NCBI GenBank assembly: GCA_903875215.1
Contig: CAIQVH010000016.1
Location: 62,001 to 126,000, forward strand
Source of the DNA: an uncultured Anaerolineae bacterium
GTDB lineage: Bacteria > Chloroflexota > Anaerolineae > Anaerolineales > Villigracilaceae
Length of the DNA: 64,000 nt
Direction: 5' to 3'
Below, piece after piece: positions 16,839 through 25,589 of the stretch. The notes under the pieces are model-generated. The model saw only the letters and a list, made by a program, of their open reading frames with translations, searched no databases and was not told where the DNA came from. The position numbers and the translations under genes are program-made. Position 1 is the stretch's first letter, and the number at the start of each line of letters is the position of its first letter.

Positions 16839-18491
16839 TTACCCCGGATTTCCAGGGTGGGATTGTTTTTTCTCGGCTTCGATTTCTTGCATGGTTTTAT
16901 GATAATACGCCAGCCAGGAGGCCATCCGGTCACGCTCCACGGCGGTTTCGGCTTCTTTTTTTCGGATGAGCTTGATTTCCTGGCGGCGCAAGATGTCCTG
17001 CAAAACGGTTGGCGGATCTGCCACGTCTTCAAAATCAAATTTTGCGCCGCCGACGTTGATAAAGACCGTCCCGTAGTTGAATAGATATTGGAACAGTCCG
17101 GAACGTTTATATTCGGTGCTGAGGATGCCTTCCAGCGGGGCGGCTTTGCGGTCTTCCACGCCAAAGGGCCGTTTGTAGACATCAATAATCTGGTCGGGGG
17201 TTACCTGGTACTGGTCATTCCGCCAGTCTTCAAACCCATAGATCCACCAGCCAATAATCCCGAGCAGGATGGCCAGCTCAATCAAGACCAGCCAGAGCGG
17301 CGGCGTGCCGATCACAAACGGGGATGCGAAACTCGCCACCAGCAGGCCGAGCAGGCTGATGATCTGCAGGAAAGTGTCGCGCAGCAGCACCACCCAGTGT
17401 TTGCGGTAGGTGACCAGATCTCCGGTTTCGCTGCGCAGCGTGAACAACTCGCGCCAGGATTTGGCCAGTTTGCTTTCTCTGGTTGCCGGCCCGGAAGTGG
17501 CGGTGGACAGGGCGGGCGGCTGGGCGGGGCGCGCCACACCCAGCTTGGTGCGTATGGCGTTCTTGATGCTTTCTTCGTCCATCTGGCGCGTGGCGCTCTT
17601 GGCGCGGTTCCAGTATTCTTCGATCATCCCGGCGGCCTGCTTGGGATGACGTACATAGGTCATGCGAATCTGACCGGTAAAAATCCGTACGATGACGGTG
17701 CCATAATCCAAATAGCGGCCCCAGAAATCTGATTCGGTGTTAACCGACAGGATGGTGCTCATCGGCGCTTCCTGGCGGCTGTCATACAGACCGATCACCT
17801 TCTCCAGCCAGATAACGCGCTGATTGGTGACGATGTAGAAGTCATTGCCCCAATCCACATAGCGCCAGAGGCCCCAGGCCAGGTCGATGACCAGAAAGAA
17901 CCCTCCAGCAGCGCCCAGCCATAACCATTGGAATAAATAGGCCAGCATCAACAGCCCCAAAATCCCTGACAAGCCCAAAACGGGTAGCACCAGCGCGCGC
18001 ACCAGCAGGAAAACGTGCTTGCGCGCCAGAAAATAGATTACCTCGTTTTCCTTCAGCCAGCCAAATTTTAACTGCGTTGCCAGTTGGCGGCTGTCCATCA
18101 TCAGGTCAAAGTTTTCCCACAGGTGCGGCGCTTTTTTCAACAGCTTCTTGAAATCATCGCGGTAGAGGATTAACAGCGTGGTCGCCTCGGCCGCTTTCAC
18201 CGTCGCATTGCGGAATGCCCCCTTGATCAACCCGCGCTCACCAAAATAATCTCCTTCAAACAGGGTGGCCAGCCGTCTGCCCTGCTCCCGGTTTTGCCGG
18301 CTCAACTGCACCCGGCCCTTGTAGACCATGTAAAACGCATCCGCTGCGGCGCCCTCGGTAAAAACCAACTCGTTGGCTTGATACGAATTTTCCTGCATCG
18401 TTTCGGCTACCGAAACCAGTTCCTGATCGCTCAGGCCATGAAACAGGTGCGATTTTCTTAAAAAAGCAACGCGGAACGGAATATCGGGCAT
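16839..18491 (-). CDS. Cyclic-nucleotide-binding membrane protein with two PH-like repeats
   Basis: 550 residues. Residues 1-130 are a cNMP-binding domain (GDYFGERGLIKG...RNATVKA is the phosphate-binding cassette region). Two repeated units follow, each a pair of membrane helices plus a bacterial PH-like domain (first ending near VRIFTGQIRMTYV, second near YGTVFINVGGAKF). Probably a membrane-bound effector of a cyclic nucleotide; function not known. TAGAAT ends 6 bases before the ATG, so the start is probably leaderless. It is likely the first gene of an operon with def, recF and the cupin gene (39-base gap to def). Confidence 0.8.
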   Translation of the reverse strand: MPDIPFRVAFLRKSHLFHGLSDQELVSVAETMQENSYQANELVFTEGAAADAFYMVYKGRVQLSRQNREQGRRLATLFEGDYFGERGLIKGAFRNATVKAAEATTLLILYRDDFKKLLKKAPHLWENFDLMMDSRQLATQLKFGWLKENEVIYFLARKHVFLLVRALVLPVLGLSGILGLLMLAYLFQWLWLGAAGGFFLVIDLAWGLWRYVDWGNDFYIVTNQRVIWLEKVIGLYDSRQEAPMSTILSVNTESDFWGRYLDYGTVIVRIFTGQIRMTYVRHPKQAAGMIEEYWNRAKSATRQMDEESIKNAIRTKLGVARPAQPPALSTATSGPATRESKLAKSWRELFTLRSETGDLVTYRKHWVVLLRDTFLQIISLLGLLVASFASPFVIGTPPLWLVLIELAILLGIIGWWIYGFEDWRNDQYQVTPDQIIDVYKRPFGVEDRKAAPLEGILSTEYKRSGLFQYLFNYGTVFINVGGAKFDFEDVADPPTVLQDILRRQEIKLIRKKEAETAVERDRMASWLAYYHKTMQEIEAEKKQSHPGNPG

Positions 18492-18497
18492 GCGCTG

Positions 18498-18503
18498 ATT
18501 CTA
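18498..18503 (-). promoter_or_regulatory. -10 box of the cNMP-binding gene
   Basis: TAGAAT on the minus strand with 6 bases to the ATG at 18491. Confidence 0.5.
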
Positions 18504-18517
18504 GCATTAAAACGGCA

Positions 18518-18538
18518 GCGCGGGATGCTCTCCCGCGC
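18518..18538 (-). terminator. Terminator after the redoxin gene
   Basis: 8-bp GC stem GCGCGGGA / TCCCGCGC with a 5-base loop, followed on the minus strand by TGCCGTTTTAA. Confidence 0.6.
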
Positions 18539-18542
18539 CACG

Positions 18543-19043
18543 TTAAAATCTCACAATCGTGCAGCCATAGGGCGGCGCTTCCTGCAGCGGCGGCAGGCGT
18601 TTTTCCAGCAGCGCTTCCACCGCTTCTTTAACGTAAAACCGCTCCGGGGTGCGCTTGCGGAAGGTGACATCGTCGACTGCGCCCTGGTAGCGCAGCAGGC
18701 CGGATGGGTCGATGACGAAGGCGTGGGGCGTGGTCTGCGCCTGCCAGAGATCCGCCAACCCGCAGCCGGAATCCCGTAAAACAAAACTCAGGCCACGCTG
18801 AAGAATGGCCTCGTTAATCAGCGCGTCTGATTCGTTTCCGTTGGATGCGACGGGCAGCAGCGCCACCTGATTCGGGTGTTGATTGCAGATTGCCAGCAAA
18901 GCCTGATCGGCGCGTTCGCTCCACGGGCATTCCGCTGACCAGAAATTGACGATCGTCACTTTGCCGGGATAGTCACTCAAACGATGCACCTGTCCATTTT
19001 GGTCTGGCAGGGAAAAATCGGGGATGGGTTGGTTGAGTTGCAT
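18543..19043 (-). CDS. Thioredoxin-fold redoxin (AhpC/TlpA-like)
   Basis: 166 residues. N-terminal IPDFSLPDQNGQ and NFWSAECPWSERA are typical of the AhpC-TSA/redoxin family. The active site reads CPWS: the first Cys (residue 39) is present but the second Cys of CxxC is Ser, so it may act as a peroxidase-like or one-Cys enzyme; two other Cys (94 and 161) could resolve it. No signal peptide. The start is ATG 19043; the open frame continues far upstream through the next gene's antisense and is not coding there. Confidence 0.85.
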   Translation of the reverse strand: MQLNQPIPDFSLPDQNGQVHRLSDYPGKVTIVNFWSAECPWSERADQALLAICNQHPNQVALLPVASNGNESDALINEAILQRGLSFVLRDSGCGLADLWQAQTTPHAFVIDPSGLLRYQGAVDDVTFRKRTPERFYVKEAVEALLEKRLPPLQEAPPYGCTIVRF

Positions 19044-19050
19044 GGGGAAA

Positions 19051-19056
19051 ATTATA
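19051..19056 (-). promoter_or_regulatory. -10 box of the redoxin gene
   Basis: TATAAT on the minus strand, 7 bases before the ATG at 19043; no Shine-Dalgarno. Confidence 0.6.
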
Positions 19057-19073
19057 CCTTCTTGCAGACATGA

Positions 19074-19079
19074 TAAAAT
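19074..19079 (+). promoter_or_regulatory. -10 box of the flippase-like gene
   Basis: TAAAAT on the plus strand, 9 bases before the ATG at 19089. It is 17 bp from the opposing redoxin -10, the same back-to-back layout as at mutL. Confidence 0.5.
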
Positions 19080-19088
19080 CACCGGACT

Positions 19089-20090
19089 ATGAAAAAATGG
19101 CAATTCTGGCTCGGTGTACTCATCAGCGTATTTTTTGTCTGGATTTCCCTGCGCGGATTGCGCCTGGGAGAGTTCTGGGACGTCGTCAAAAGCGCGAATT
19201 ACTGGTGGATTTTGCCCGGTATCGCGGTTTATTTTGTGGGAGTCTGGGTGCGGGCCTGGCGATGGCATTATCTGCTCAAGCCCATCAAGGAAATACCCAC
19301 GCGGAAGATGTTCCCGATCACGGCCATCGGTTACATGGGCAATAACATCTACCCGGCGCGCGCCGGGGAAATTTTGCGCGCGGTCATTTTGAAGCGCAAA
19401 GAAGGCGTGCCGGTTTCGGCTTCGCTGGCTACCATCATCGTCGAGCGCATTTTTGACGGCGTGGTGATGCTGGCGTTTGTGTTCATCAACCTGCCCGAAC
19501 TGGCCCGGCTGACGGGCGACTCCGGTTTTGTGGGCAATATTCAGCAGGTGGCGGTGTATGGCACGGCGGCTTTTGTGGCGGCGCTGATTATTTTCCTGCT
19601 GGCGGCCATGTTCCCGGCCATCACGGCGCGCATTGGGCAGTGGTTCATTGACCGTGTACTGCCCGTTCGCCTGCGCGAAAAAACGAGCGGCATCATGCAC
19701 AAATTTTTGGACGGGCTGGCCTCGCTGCGCTCGCCGCTCAATATTTTGATGGTTTTTGTCACGTCTGTCATCATCTGGTTGTTTGAAACCATGAAATACT
19801 GGTTTGTGATGCACGCCTTCGGTTTCACCGTTTCCTTCTTTGCGCTGATGCTGATGAACGGCATCGTCAACCTGGCGACGACCATTCCATCTGCGCCGGG
19901 GTATATCGGCACCTTTGACGCGCCCGGCATCGCCGTCTTGGGCGCGTACGGCGTGGAACAGGCCACAGCGGCCGGGTACACGCTGACCCTGCACGCTGCG
20001 CTGTGGATTCCGATCACCGTTCTGGGAGCGTATTACCTGGCCAAAGAAGGCATCAAATGGAACGATTCACTGCGCGCTGAAGCGGAATAA
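19089..20090 (+). CDS. Lysylphosphatidylglycerol-synthase-like membrane protein (UPF0104)
   Basis: 333 residues with about eight membrane helices. Matches the LPG_synthase_TM / AglD-type family: GYMGNNIYPARAGEILRA, the Glu-Arg pair in VERIFDGVVML and PSAPGYIGTFDA. No catalytic C-terminal synthase domain, so it is more likely a lipid or glycolipid translocase or accessory protein than an aminoacyl-PG synthase. It precedes a flavoprotein gene by 54 bases; the pair may serve glycolipid synthesis (inference). Confidence 0.85.
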   Translation: MKKWQFWLGVLISVFFVWISLRGLRLGEFWDVVKSANYWWILPGIAVYFVGVWVRAWRWHYLLKPIKEIPTRKMFPITAIGYMGNNIYPARAGEILRAVILKRKEGVPVSASLATIIVERIFDGVVMLAFVFINLPELARLTGDSGFVGNIQQVAVYGTAAFVAALIIFLLAAMFPAITARIGQWFIDRVLPVRLREKTSGIMHKFLDGLASLRSPLNILMVFVTSVIIWLFETMKYWFVMHAFGFTVSFFALMLMNGIVNLATTIPSAPGYIGTFDAPGIAVLGAYGVEQATAAGYTLTLHAALWIPITVLGAYYLAKEGIKWNDSLRAEAE

Positions 20091-20144
20091 GAAAAATACA
20101 TGTAGGGGCGAGCCGACGGCTTGCTCCTGCTACGGAGGATGAAC

Positions 20145-21449
<1,305 letters not shown>

Positions 21450-21476
21450 CCGGTGCGCCGGATTGAGGGTGAAATG

Positions 21477-21518
21477 AAAAAACTCCAGCCGGAGGCAGGT
21501 TGCCGGCTGGAGTTTTTG
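21477..21518. terminator. Bidirectional rho-independent terminator
   Basis: Stem AAAAAACTCCAGCCGG / CCGGCTGGAGTTTTT, T runs on both strands, between the convergent flavoprotein (+) and diguanylate cyclase (-) genes. Confidence 0.9.
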
Positions 21519-21528
21519 TGGGCGGGGG

Positions 21529-22869
21529 TCAGGCGGCTGTCTTGTGTAAGGGTTTCTGCCAGAAGATGCGGTTCCGTCCGGTTTCTTTGGCCTGGTACAG
21601 GGCGGCGTCGGCGGCAATGAGCAGACTTTCGAGATTGGGATAGTCCTCGGTTAAGTTGGACAGGCCCAGGCTGGCAGTGACGGTGACGCTGCCGGCGCGG
21701 GTGGTGATCTTGCGGGTGGCGATGTTCTCGCGCAGGCGTTCGGCTACTTGCATGGCGGTTTCGATGTCAATTTCAGGCAGGAGAAAGATGAATTCTTCAC
21801 CGCCGTAGCGAGCTACGATGTCGACTTTGCGGGTTTCCTGGCGGCAGCTTTCGGCTATTTCCTGCAAGACCTGGTCCCCGATGATGTGGCCGTAGGTGTC
21901 GTTGACCATTTTGAAGTCGTCAATATCGAGCATGATCACGGATAGTTCACGCTGATAGCGATGCGCGCGCTGAAATTCGAACTCGGCCAGCTCAAAAAAA
22001 TGGCGGCGGTTGTAAAGGCCGGTCAGGGCATCGATGATGGCCAGCTTTTGCACTTCTTCGAGGGCATTGCGAAGCGCTGTTTCGCTTTGTTTGAGGTTGC
22101 GGAACAGGACACGGTGCGGGCGTTCCAATCCCATTTTTACGATGGCCTGGTAGACAAAATAGAAGGCGATCAGTTTGAGAAAGTGGCCGATCATGTTGGC
22201 TGGCCCATAGACGCTGACGTAGGATGTAAAGGCCACTTCCGCGCAAATGGTCAGGAATTGGGAGGTCATTAACCAGCCCAGCACTTCACTGTCGAAGGCC
22301 TGGCGCTGGCGCCACAGGATGAAATTTCCGGTAAGCATGATGGCAATGATGATGTATTCGCTGACGATTTTGAAGCGTGTCAGACCACTGCCTTCCACAT
22401 AACAGGCGGGAAAAACGCCGGTGAAAATGGAGATCACCAGACCAGCGGAAATGATCAGGGAGATCCAGATAATGGCAACAGGATTGAGTTTACGCTGAAA
22501 AAATAATGCCGCAGCCAGCATGGAAAGACTTTGCAGGTAGCGCGACGCGATCCAGAGTTGGGTGGGCAGGTTGGCATCATAGCCGGTGAAAACGCCCATG
22601 CCCTTATACGCCAGCGTATGGATCAGATCGAGGCTGGTGACGAATAGCAGGGAAATCCCCAACCAGATCATGTAATTATTGTCGAGCTGGTGACGGGTGT
22701 TCCAGGTAATCACAAACGCGGTAAACCCGATTGTGATGCTAAAAAATTCTGCCAGGCTGTGAAAAAGGATGTAGCTGATATGGCTGGTCATGTACAATCC
22801 CCAAAGCGCCAGCCCAAAAACGACCACGGTGCGCATCTTGATCATCCAATAATTAAAATTGTTTTTCAT
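21529..22869 (-). CDS. Membrane diguanylate cyclase (MASE3-like + GGDEF)
   Basis: 446 residues. About seven N-terminal membrane helices (residues 12-260) resemble a MASE3 sensor domain. A short coiled linker leads to a GGDEF domain with an active GGEEF signature near residue 366 and an RKVD sequence five residues before it, the RxxD inhibitory site for product feedback. It therefore probably makes cyclic di-GMP under membrane-sensed control. No clear promoter; AAGGA lies 7 bases before the ATG. Confidence 0.92.
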   Translation of the reverse strand: MKNNFNYWMIKMRTVVVFGLALWGLYMTSHISYILFHSLAEFFSITIGFTAFVITWNTRHQLDNNYMIWLGISLLFVTSLDLIHTLAYKGMGVFTGYDANLPTQLWIASRYLQSLSMLAAALFFQRKLNPVAIIWISLIISAGLVISIFTGVFPACYVEGSGLTRFKIVSEYIIIAIMLTGNFILWRQRQAFDSEVLGWLMTSQFLTICAEVAFTSYVSVYGPANMIGHFLKLIAFYFVYQAIVKMGLERPHRVLFRNLKQSETALRNALEEVQKLAIIDALTGLYNRRHFFELAEFEFQRAHRYQRELSVIMLDIDDFKMVNDTYGHIIGDQVLQEIAESCRQETRKVDIVARYGGEEFIFLLPEIDIETAMQVAERLRENIATRKITTRAGSVTVTASLGLSNLTEDYPNLESLLIAADAALYQAKETGRNRIFWQKPLHKTAA

Positions 22870-22990
22870 CCCAATCCTTTGATTTTCAGCTCTGGTTTTA
22901 CCGGTAAGAGGAGTTGAAAATCGTCGTTTCTGTAACCCGATACCATTATTAAATAAATTATACCGTATCGGTCAAAAAATATCTCCGGGT

Positions 22991-24826
22991 TTATTTCAGC
23001 TCGCGTAAACGCTGTGCCATCAGGAAAAATGCGGTGACCAGCAGGCTGCCGATCAGGATCCAGTACCAGAAATGCAGGAGCAGGATCACACTGCTGACGA
23101 CCGCCAGCAGCGTGGTGATGACCGTTACCGTCTCTACAAAGGCCCCGCGCAGGAACGACTCGAGCACCACGAACAGCAGCGTGATGACGGCCAGCCCGGC
23201 GGGCAGGTAATGCGGGTCGAACAGCATCAATCCCACGATGGCCAGAAGGAGCAGGCTCAGGCTCATCGCGGCCCAGGTTTGCGCGGCGCGTTCAAAGCGC
23301 ATGTGCGCCGTCTTGACCGGCTCTGCCAGGTGGCGGAGATGTGCCTGCGGTTCATCTGCCTGGCCCAATTTGAGCTGTTCCAGACGCTCATTCAGTCCCT
23401 GCAGCAGGGCGGCATTTTCTGAATATTCCCGCCGCAGGGTGCGCACTTCTGCCGCCAGTGTATCCTTTTCCTTTTCGAGCGCGGCATGCTGGCGGGCGAG
23501 ATGGGGATTCCCCTCCATGCTTTTGAGCTTGATCCCCAGCGCCTGCAATTCTCCCCCCTTTTGGGGAATCAAGGTTTCCAGCCTCGTCTGCCGGGTGGCC
23601 GTTTTCGAGCAGTTTTCTGCCAGCAGGCGTAAGGCAGCGGGCGGCGGTGGGACTTTATCCAGCCCGGCAAAGCCGAGCGGGTCGTACCAGGCCCCGCGCG
23701 GCGAGCCATCGCGGTTATACATGGGCCCGGCGGGCGCATTCTCACCCGAGATTGGGTCACGCGCGAACAACCCCCACAACCCGCGATACTGGCTGACCCA
23801 GGGTGTCGTTTCGTCGATCAGGACCGGCGCCCAGGGGGCGGGCTGCCCTGCGCCGATGGAGAATCCATCGCCGCGGGCGTAATCTACAAACGGAATGCGG
23901 AAGGGATCGACCGGCTGTTGGCCGAGAGTTTCCGTCCACAGTTTGCTGAAGGCCGCAAATCCGCCTCGCACCCAGGCGGGCAGATCGAGGTTGACTGTCG
24001 CCATATATTCGCCATGGCGGAAGTAGGAGGCGTGCGAACCGGCGCCGACATACACGACCGGGTGCCCGTCTACGAACTCGAGTTCGCTGGAATCATCCCA
24101 GCGGCGGCGCAGGTCATCGCCCTTGAAATCATGCGAGGCGTAAGCTGCCCAGGCCGGGAGGTAGCGTCCCTGCTCCTGGTACAGATACACATTGACCAGT
24201 TCCCAATCTGATTCGTGATCGTTGACGCCATTAAAGCCCGAACGCCAGCTGTTGTAGCAATAAAAATACCAGTATTGCAGCACTGTCCAGCCGTTGTGCT
24301 GTACCACGCGCGCGTAATATGGGTAGGGTTGGTCGACCTGGTGCAGGCGTTGGTAGGCCAGCTCTGCGGCGGCGGCCAGGGCAGCCGGCACGCGCCCGCG
24401 CAGCAGAAACGAAGCTGAAAATAGCGCATCGACGATGCGCGGCAGCAACCCGCCGCGCGCCAGACGGCCAAGCCCGGCATGGAAGGCAGCCTGGCGGTTA
24501 CTGTGCAGCGCGGCCTGCTCGGCCAGGGCCTGGGCAGCTTCGGAAAGGCTGAGAGGCTCAATGAAGCGTAGATAATGAACGGTGCCAAACTCAGCCGGAC
24601 GCGGCTGGATCAGCTTTTCCAGGTCCAGCTCGCCTTGCGCGATGAGCAGGTTGTCACGCCCATCGGGGGCGTGTGCCCACAGGCTGGATTCTTTCACGTA
24701 GGTTTCAACGTCAGTAGGGAGGAACTGCTCTCCCTGGGTGAAGCGCAGCACCGGTTCAAAGTGGCGCAACAGTTCCAGGGCGGTGGAATCCGTTGGCAGG
24801 CCGGGCAAGTCAGTCGAGTCGTTCAC
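22991..24826 (-). CDS. Vps62-like domain protein with C-terminal membrane helices
   Basis: 611 residues from GTG 24826 (ATG 24862 would add 12). The middle, about residues 195-400, has YWYFYCYNSW, NDHESDWELVNVYL and HPVVYVGAGSHASYF, which match the Vps62/DUF946-like pattern in eukaryotes and bacteria. About residues 430-510 form a coiled coil (LEKEKDTLAAEVRTLRREY), and four hydrophobic helices end the protein. Function unknown. The GTG start overlaps the stop of the upstream gene by 17 bases and follows AGGATGGATCCAG. Confidence 0.72.
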   Translation of the reverse strand: MNDSTDLPGLPTDSTALELLRHFEPVLRFTQGEQFLPTDVETYVKESSLWAHAPDGRDNLLIAQGELDLEKLIQPRPAEFGTVHYLRFIEPLSLSEAAQALAEQAALHSNRQAAFHAGLGRLARGGLLPRIVDALFSASFLLRGRVPAALAAAAELAYQRLHQVDQPYPYYARVVQHNGWTVLQYWYFYCYNSWRSGFNGVNDHESDWELVNVYLYQEQGRYLPAWAAYASHDFKGDDLRRRWDDSSELEFVDGHPVVYVGAGSHASYFRHGEYMATVNLDLPAWVRGGFAAFSKLWTETLGQQPVDPFRIPFVDYARGDGFSIGAGQPAPWAPVLIDETTPWVSQYRGLWGLFARDPISGENAPAGPMYNRDGSPRGAWYDPLGFAGLDKVPPPPAALRLLAENCSKTATRQTRLETLIPQKGGELQALGIKLKSMEGNPHLARQHAALEKEKDTLAAEVRTLRREYSENAALLQGLNERLEQLKLGQADEPQAHLRHLAEPVKTAHMRFERAAQTWAAMSLSLLLLAIVGLMLFDPHYLPAGLAVITLLFVVLESFLRGAFVETVTVITTLLAVVSSVILLLHFWYWILIGSLLVTAFFLMAQRLRELK

Positions 24827-25262
24827 CTGGATCCATCCTGATCTTGAAAATGCGCTGGACATCGGCCTGGTTCAGCGCGAAGGCGATGACGGTGTCGGAG
24901 GCCATGACGATGTAGTTTGGTTGCTGGTAAAAGTAGGCCAGCAGGCTGACGGTGAGTGAAATGGCTGTCCAGACCATCAACACGATCCAGCTCCAGCGCT
25001 GGAGGCGCAGGAAACCGACCAACACGCTGATACCGCTCAGTGACAAAAAGGCATACACGGCACTGGTCAGGATGGCTCCGCCCTGCGTTGTCAGCCACAA
25101 CCCCTCCACGAGCGGGCCGCGCAGGCCTTTTTCAAAAATGCCTGCCGTGACGAGCGGTTCAAAGACCTGATACAGGCGTACCAGGAACAGGATGAAGATA
25201 GCCCAGGCAATAATGGTCACGGCGATCGGGCGCTTGGAGCGATTGCGTCGCAGTTTGAACAT
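24810..25262 (-). CDS. Four-helix membrane protein of unknown function
   Basis: 150 residues; four membrane helices after a basic start (MFKLRRNRSKRP). The last 30 residues (SDTVIAFALNQADVQRIF) are soluble. No family recognised. It overlaps the Vps62-like gene by 17 bases and lies 12 bases after the small gene upstream, so these three probably form one transcript. Confidence 0.7.
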   Translation of the reverse strand: MFKLRRNRSKRPIAVTIIAWAIFILFLVRLYQVFEPLVTAGIFEKGLRGPLVEGLWLTTQGGAILTSAVYAFLSLSGISVLVGFLRLQRWSWIVLMVWTAISLTVSLLAYFYQQPNYIVMASDTVIAFALNQADVQRIFKIRMDPGERLD

Positions 25263-25274
25263 AAGAGTCCCCGT

Positions 25275-25511
25275 TCAGGGCAATAAAGGTTCCAGCTTGC
25301 GAATGTGCTTGATGTTGAAGACTGAAATGAATTCTATGCGCCCGCCCTGGGCTGAGGTGACGGCCTGATCCAGTTCCACCCAATAAAAACTGCGGTGTGT
25401 CGAATAGGGATCAATGCGCACTACGCTGCCAGAAAACCAACCCTGATTTTTCCATGCTTCTCCGCCGAGATAGATTTCCACCCGATCGCCGGTGTGAATG
25501 ATTTCAGACAT
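25275..25511 (-). CDS. Small SH3-like / CarD-like beta protein, hypothetical
   Basis: 78 residues from ATG 25511 (MSEIIHTGDRVEIYLGGE); an upstream ATG at 25544 would add 11 residues but lies inside a large inverted repeat. The protein is predicted all-beta (GDRVEIYLGG...WFSGSVVRIDP...FYWVELDQ), similar to small SH3-like domains. Function unknown. It follows the kimA-like gene by 78 bases on the same strand. Confidence 0.55.
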   Translation of the reverse strand: MSEIIHTGDRVEIYLGGEAWKNQGWFSGSVVRIDPYSTHRSFYWVELDQAVTSAQGGRIEFISVFNIKHIRKLEPLLP

Positions 25512-25521
25512 GGCCAGCTGC

Positions 25522-25575
25522 CGGCCGGAAAAGGAAGGTTGCATTCATCTGCTTGATTTTATCCTTTTCCGGCCG
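25522..25575. repeat. 14-bp inverted repeat after the first kimA-like gene
   Basis: Perfect arms CGGCCGGAAAAGGA and TCCTTTTCCGGCCG with a 26-base spacer that holds TAAAAT. Either a weak terminator for the permease gene or an element in the leader of the small gene. Confidence 0.6.
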
Positions 25576-25589
25576 ATTCTGCCAGCGGG

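Noticed and set aside
19044-19994. N-terminal extension of the redoxin frame
   Set aside because: The upstream part runs antisense through the LPG-synthase-like gene; the redoxin fold starts at 19043 next to a -10 box.
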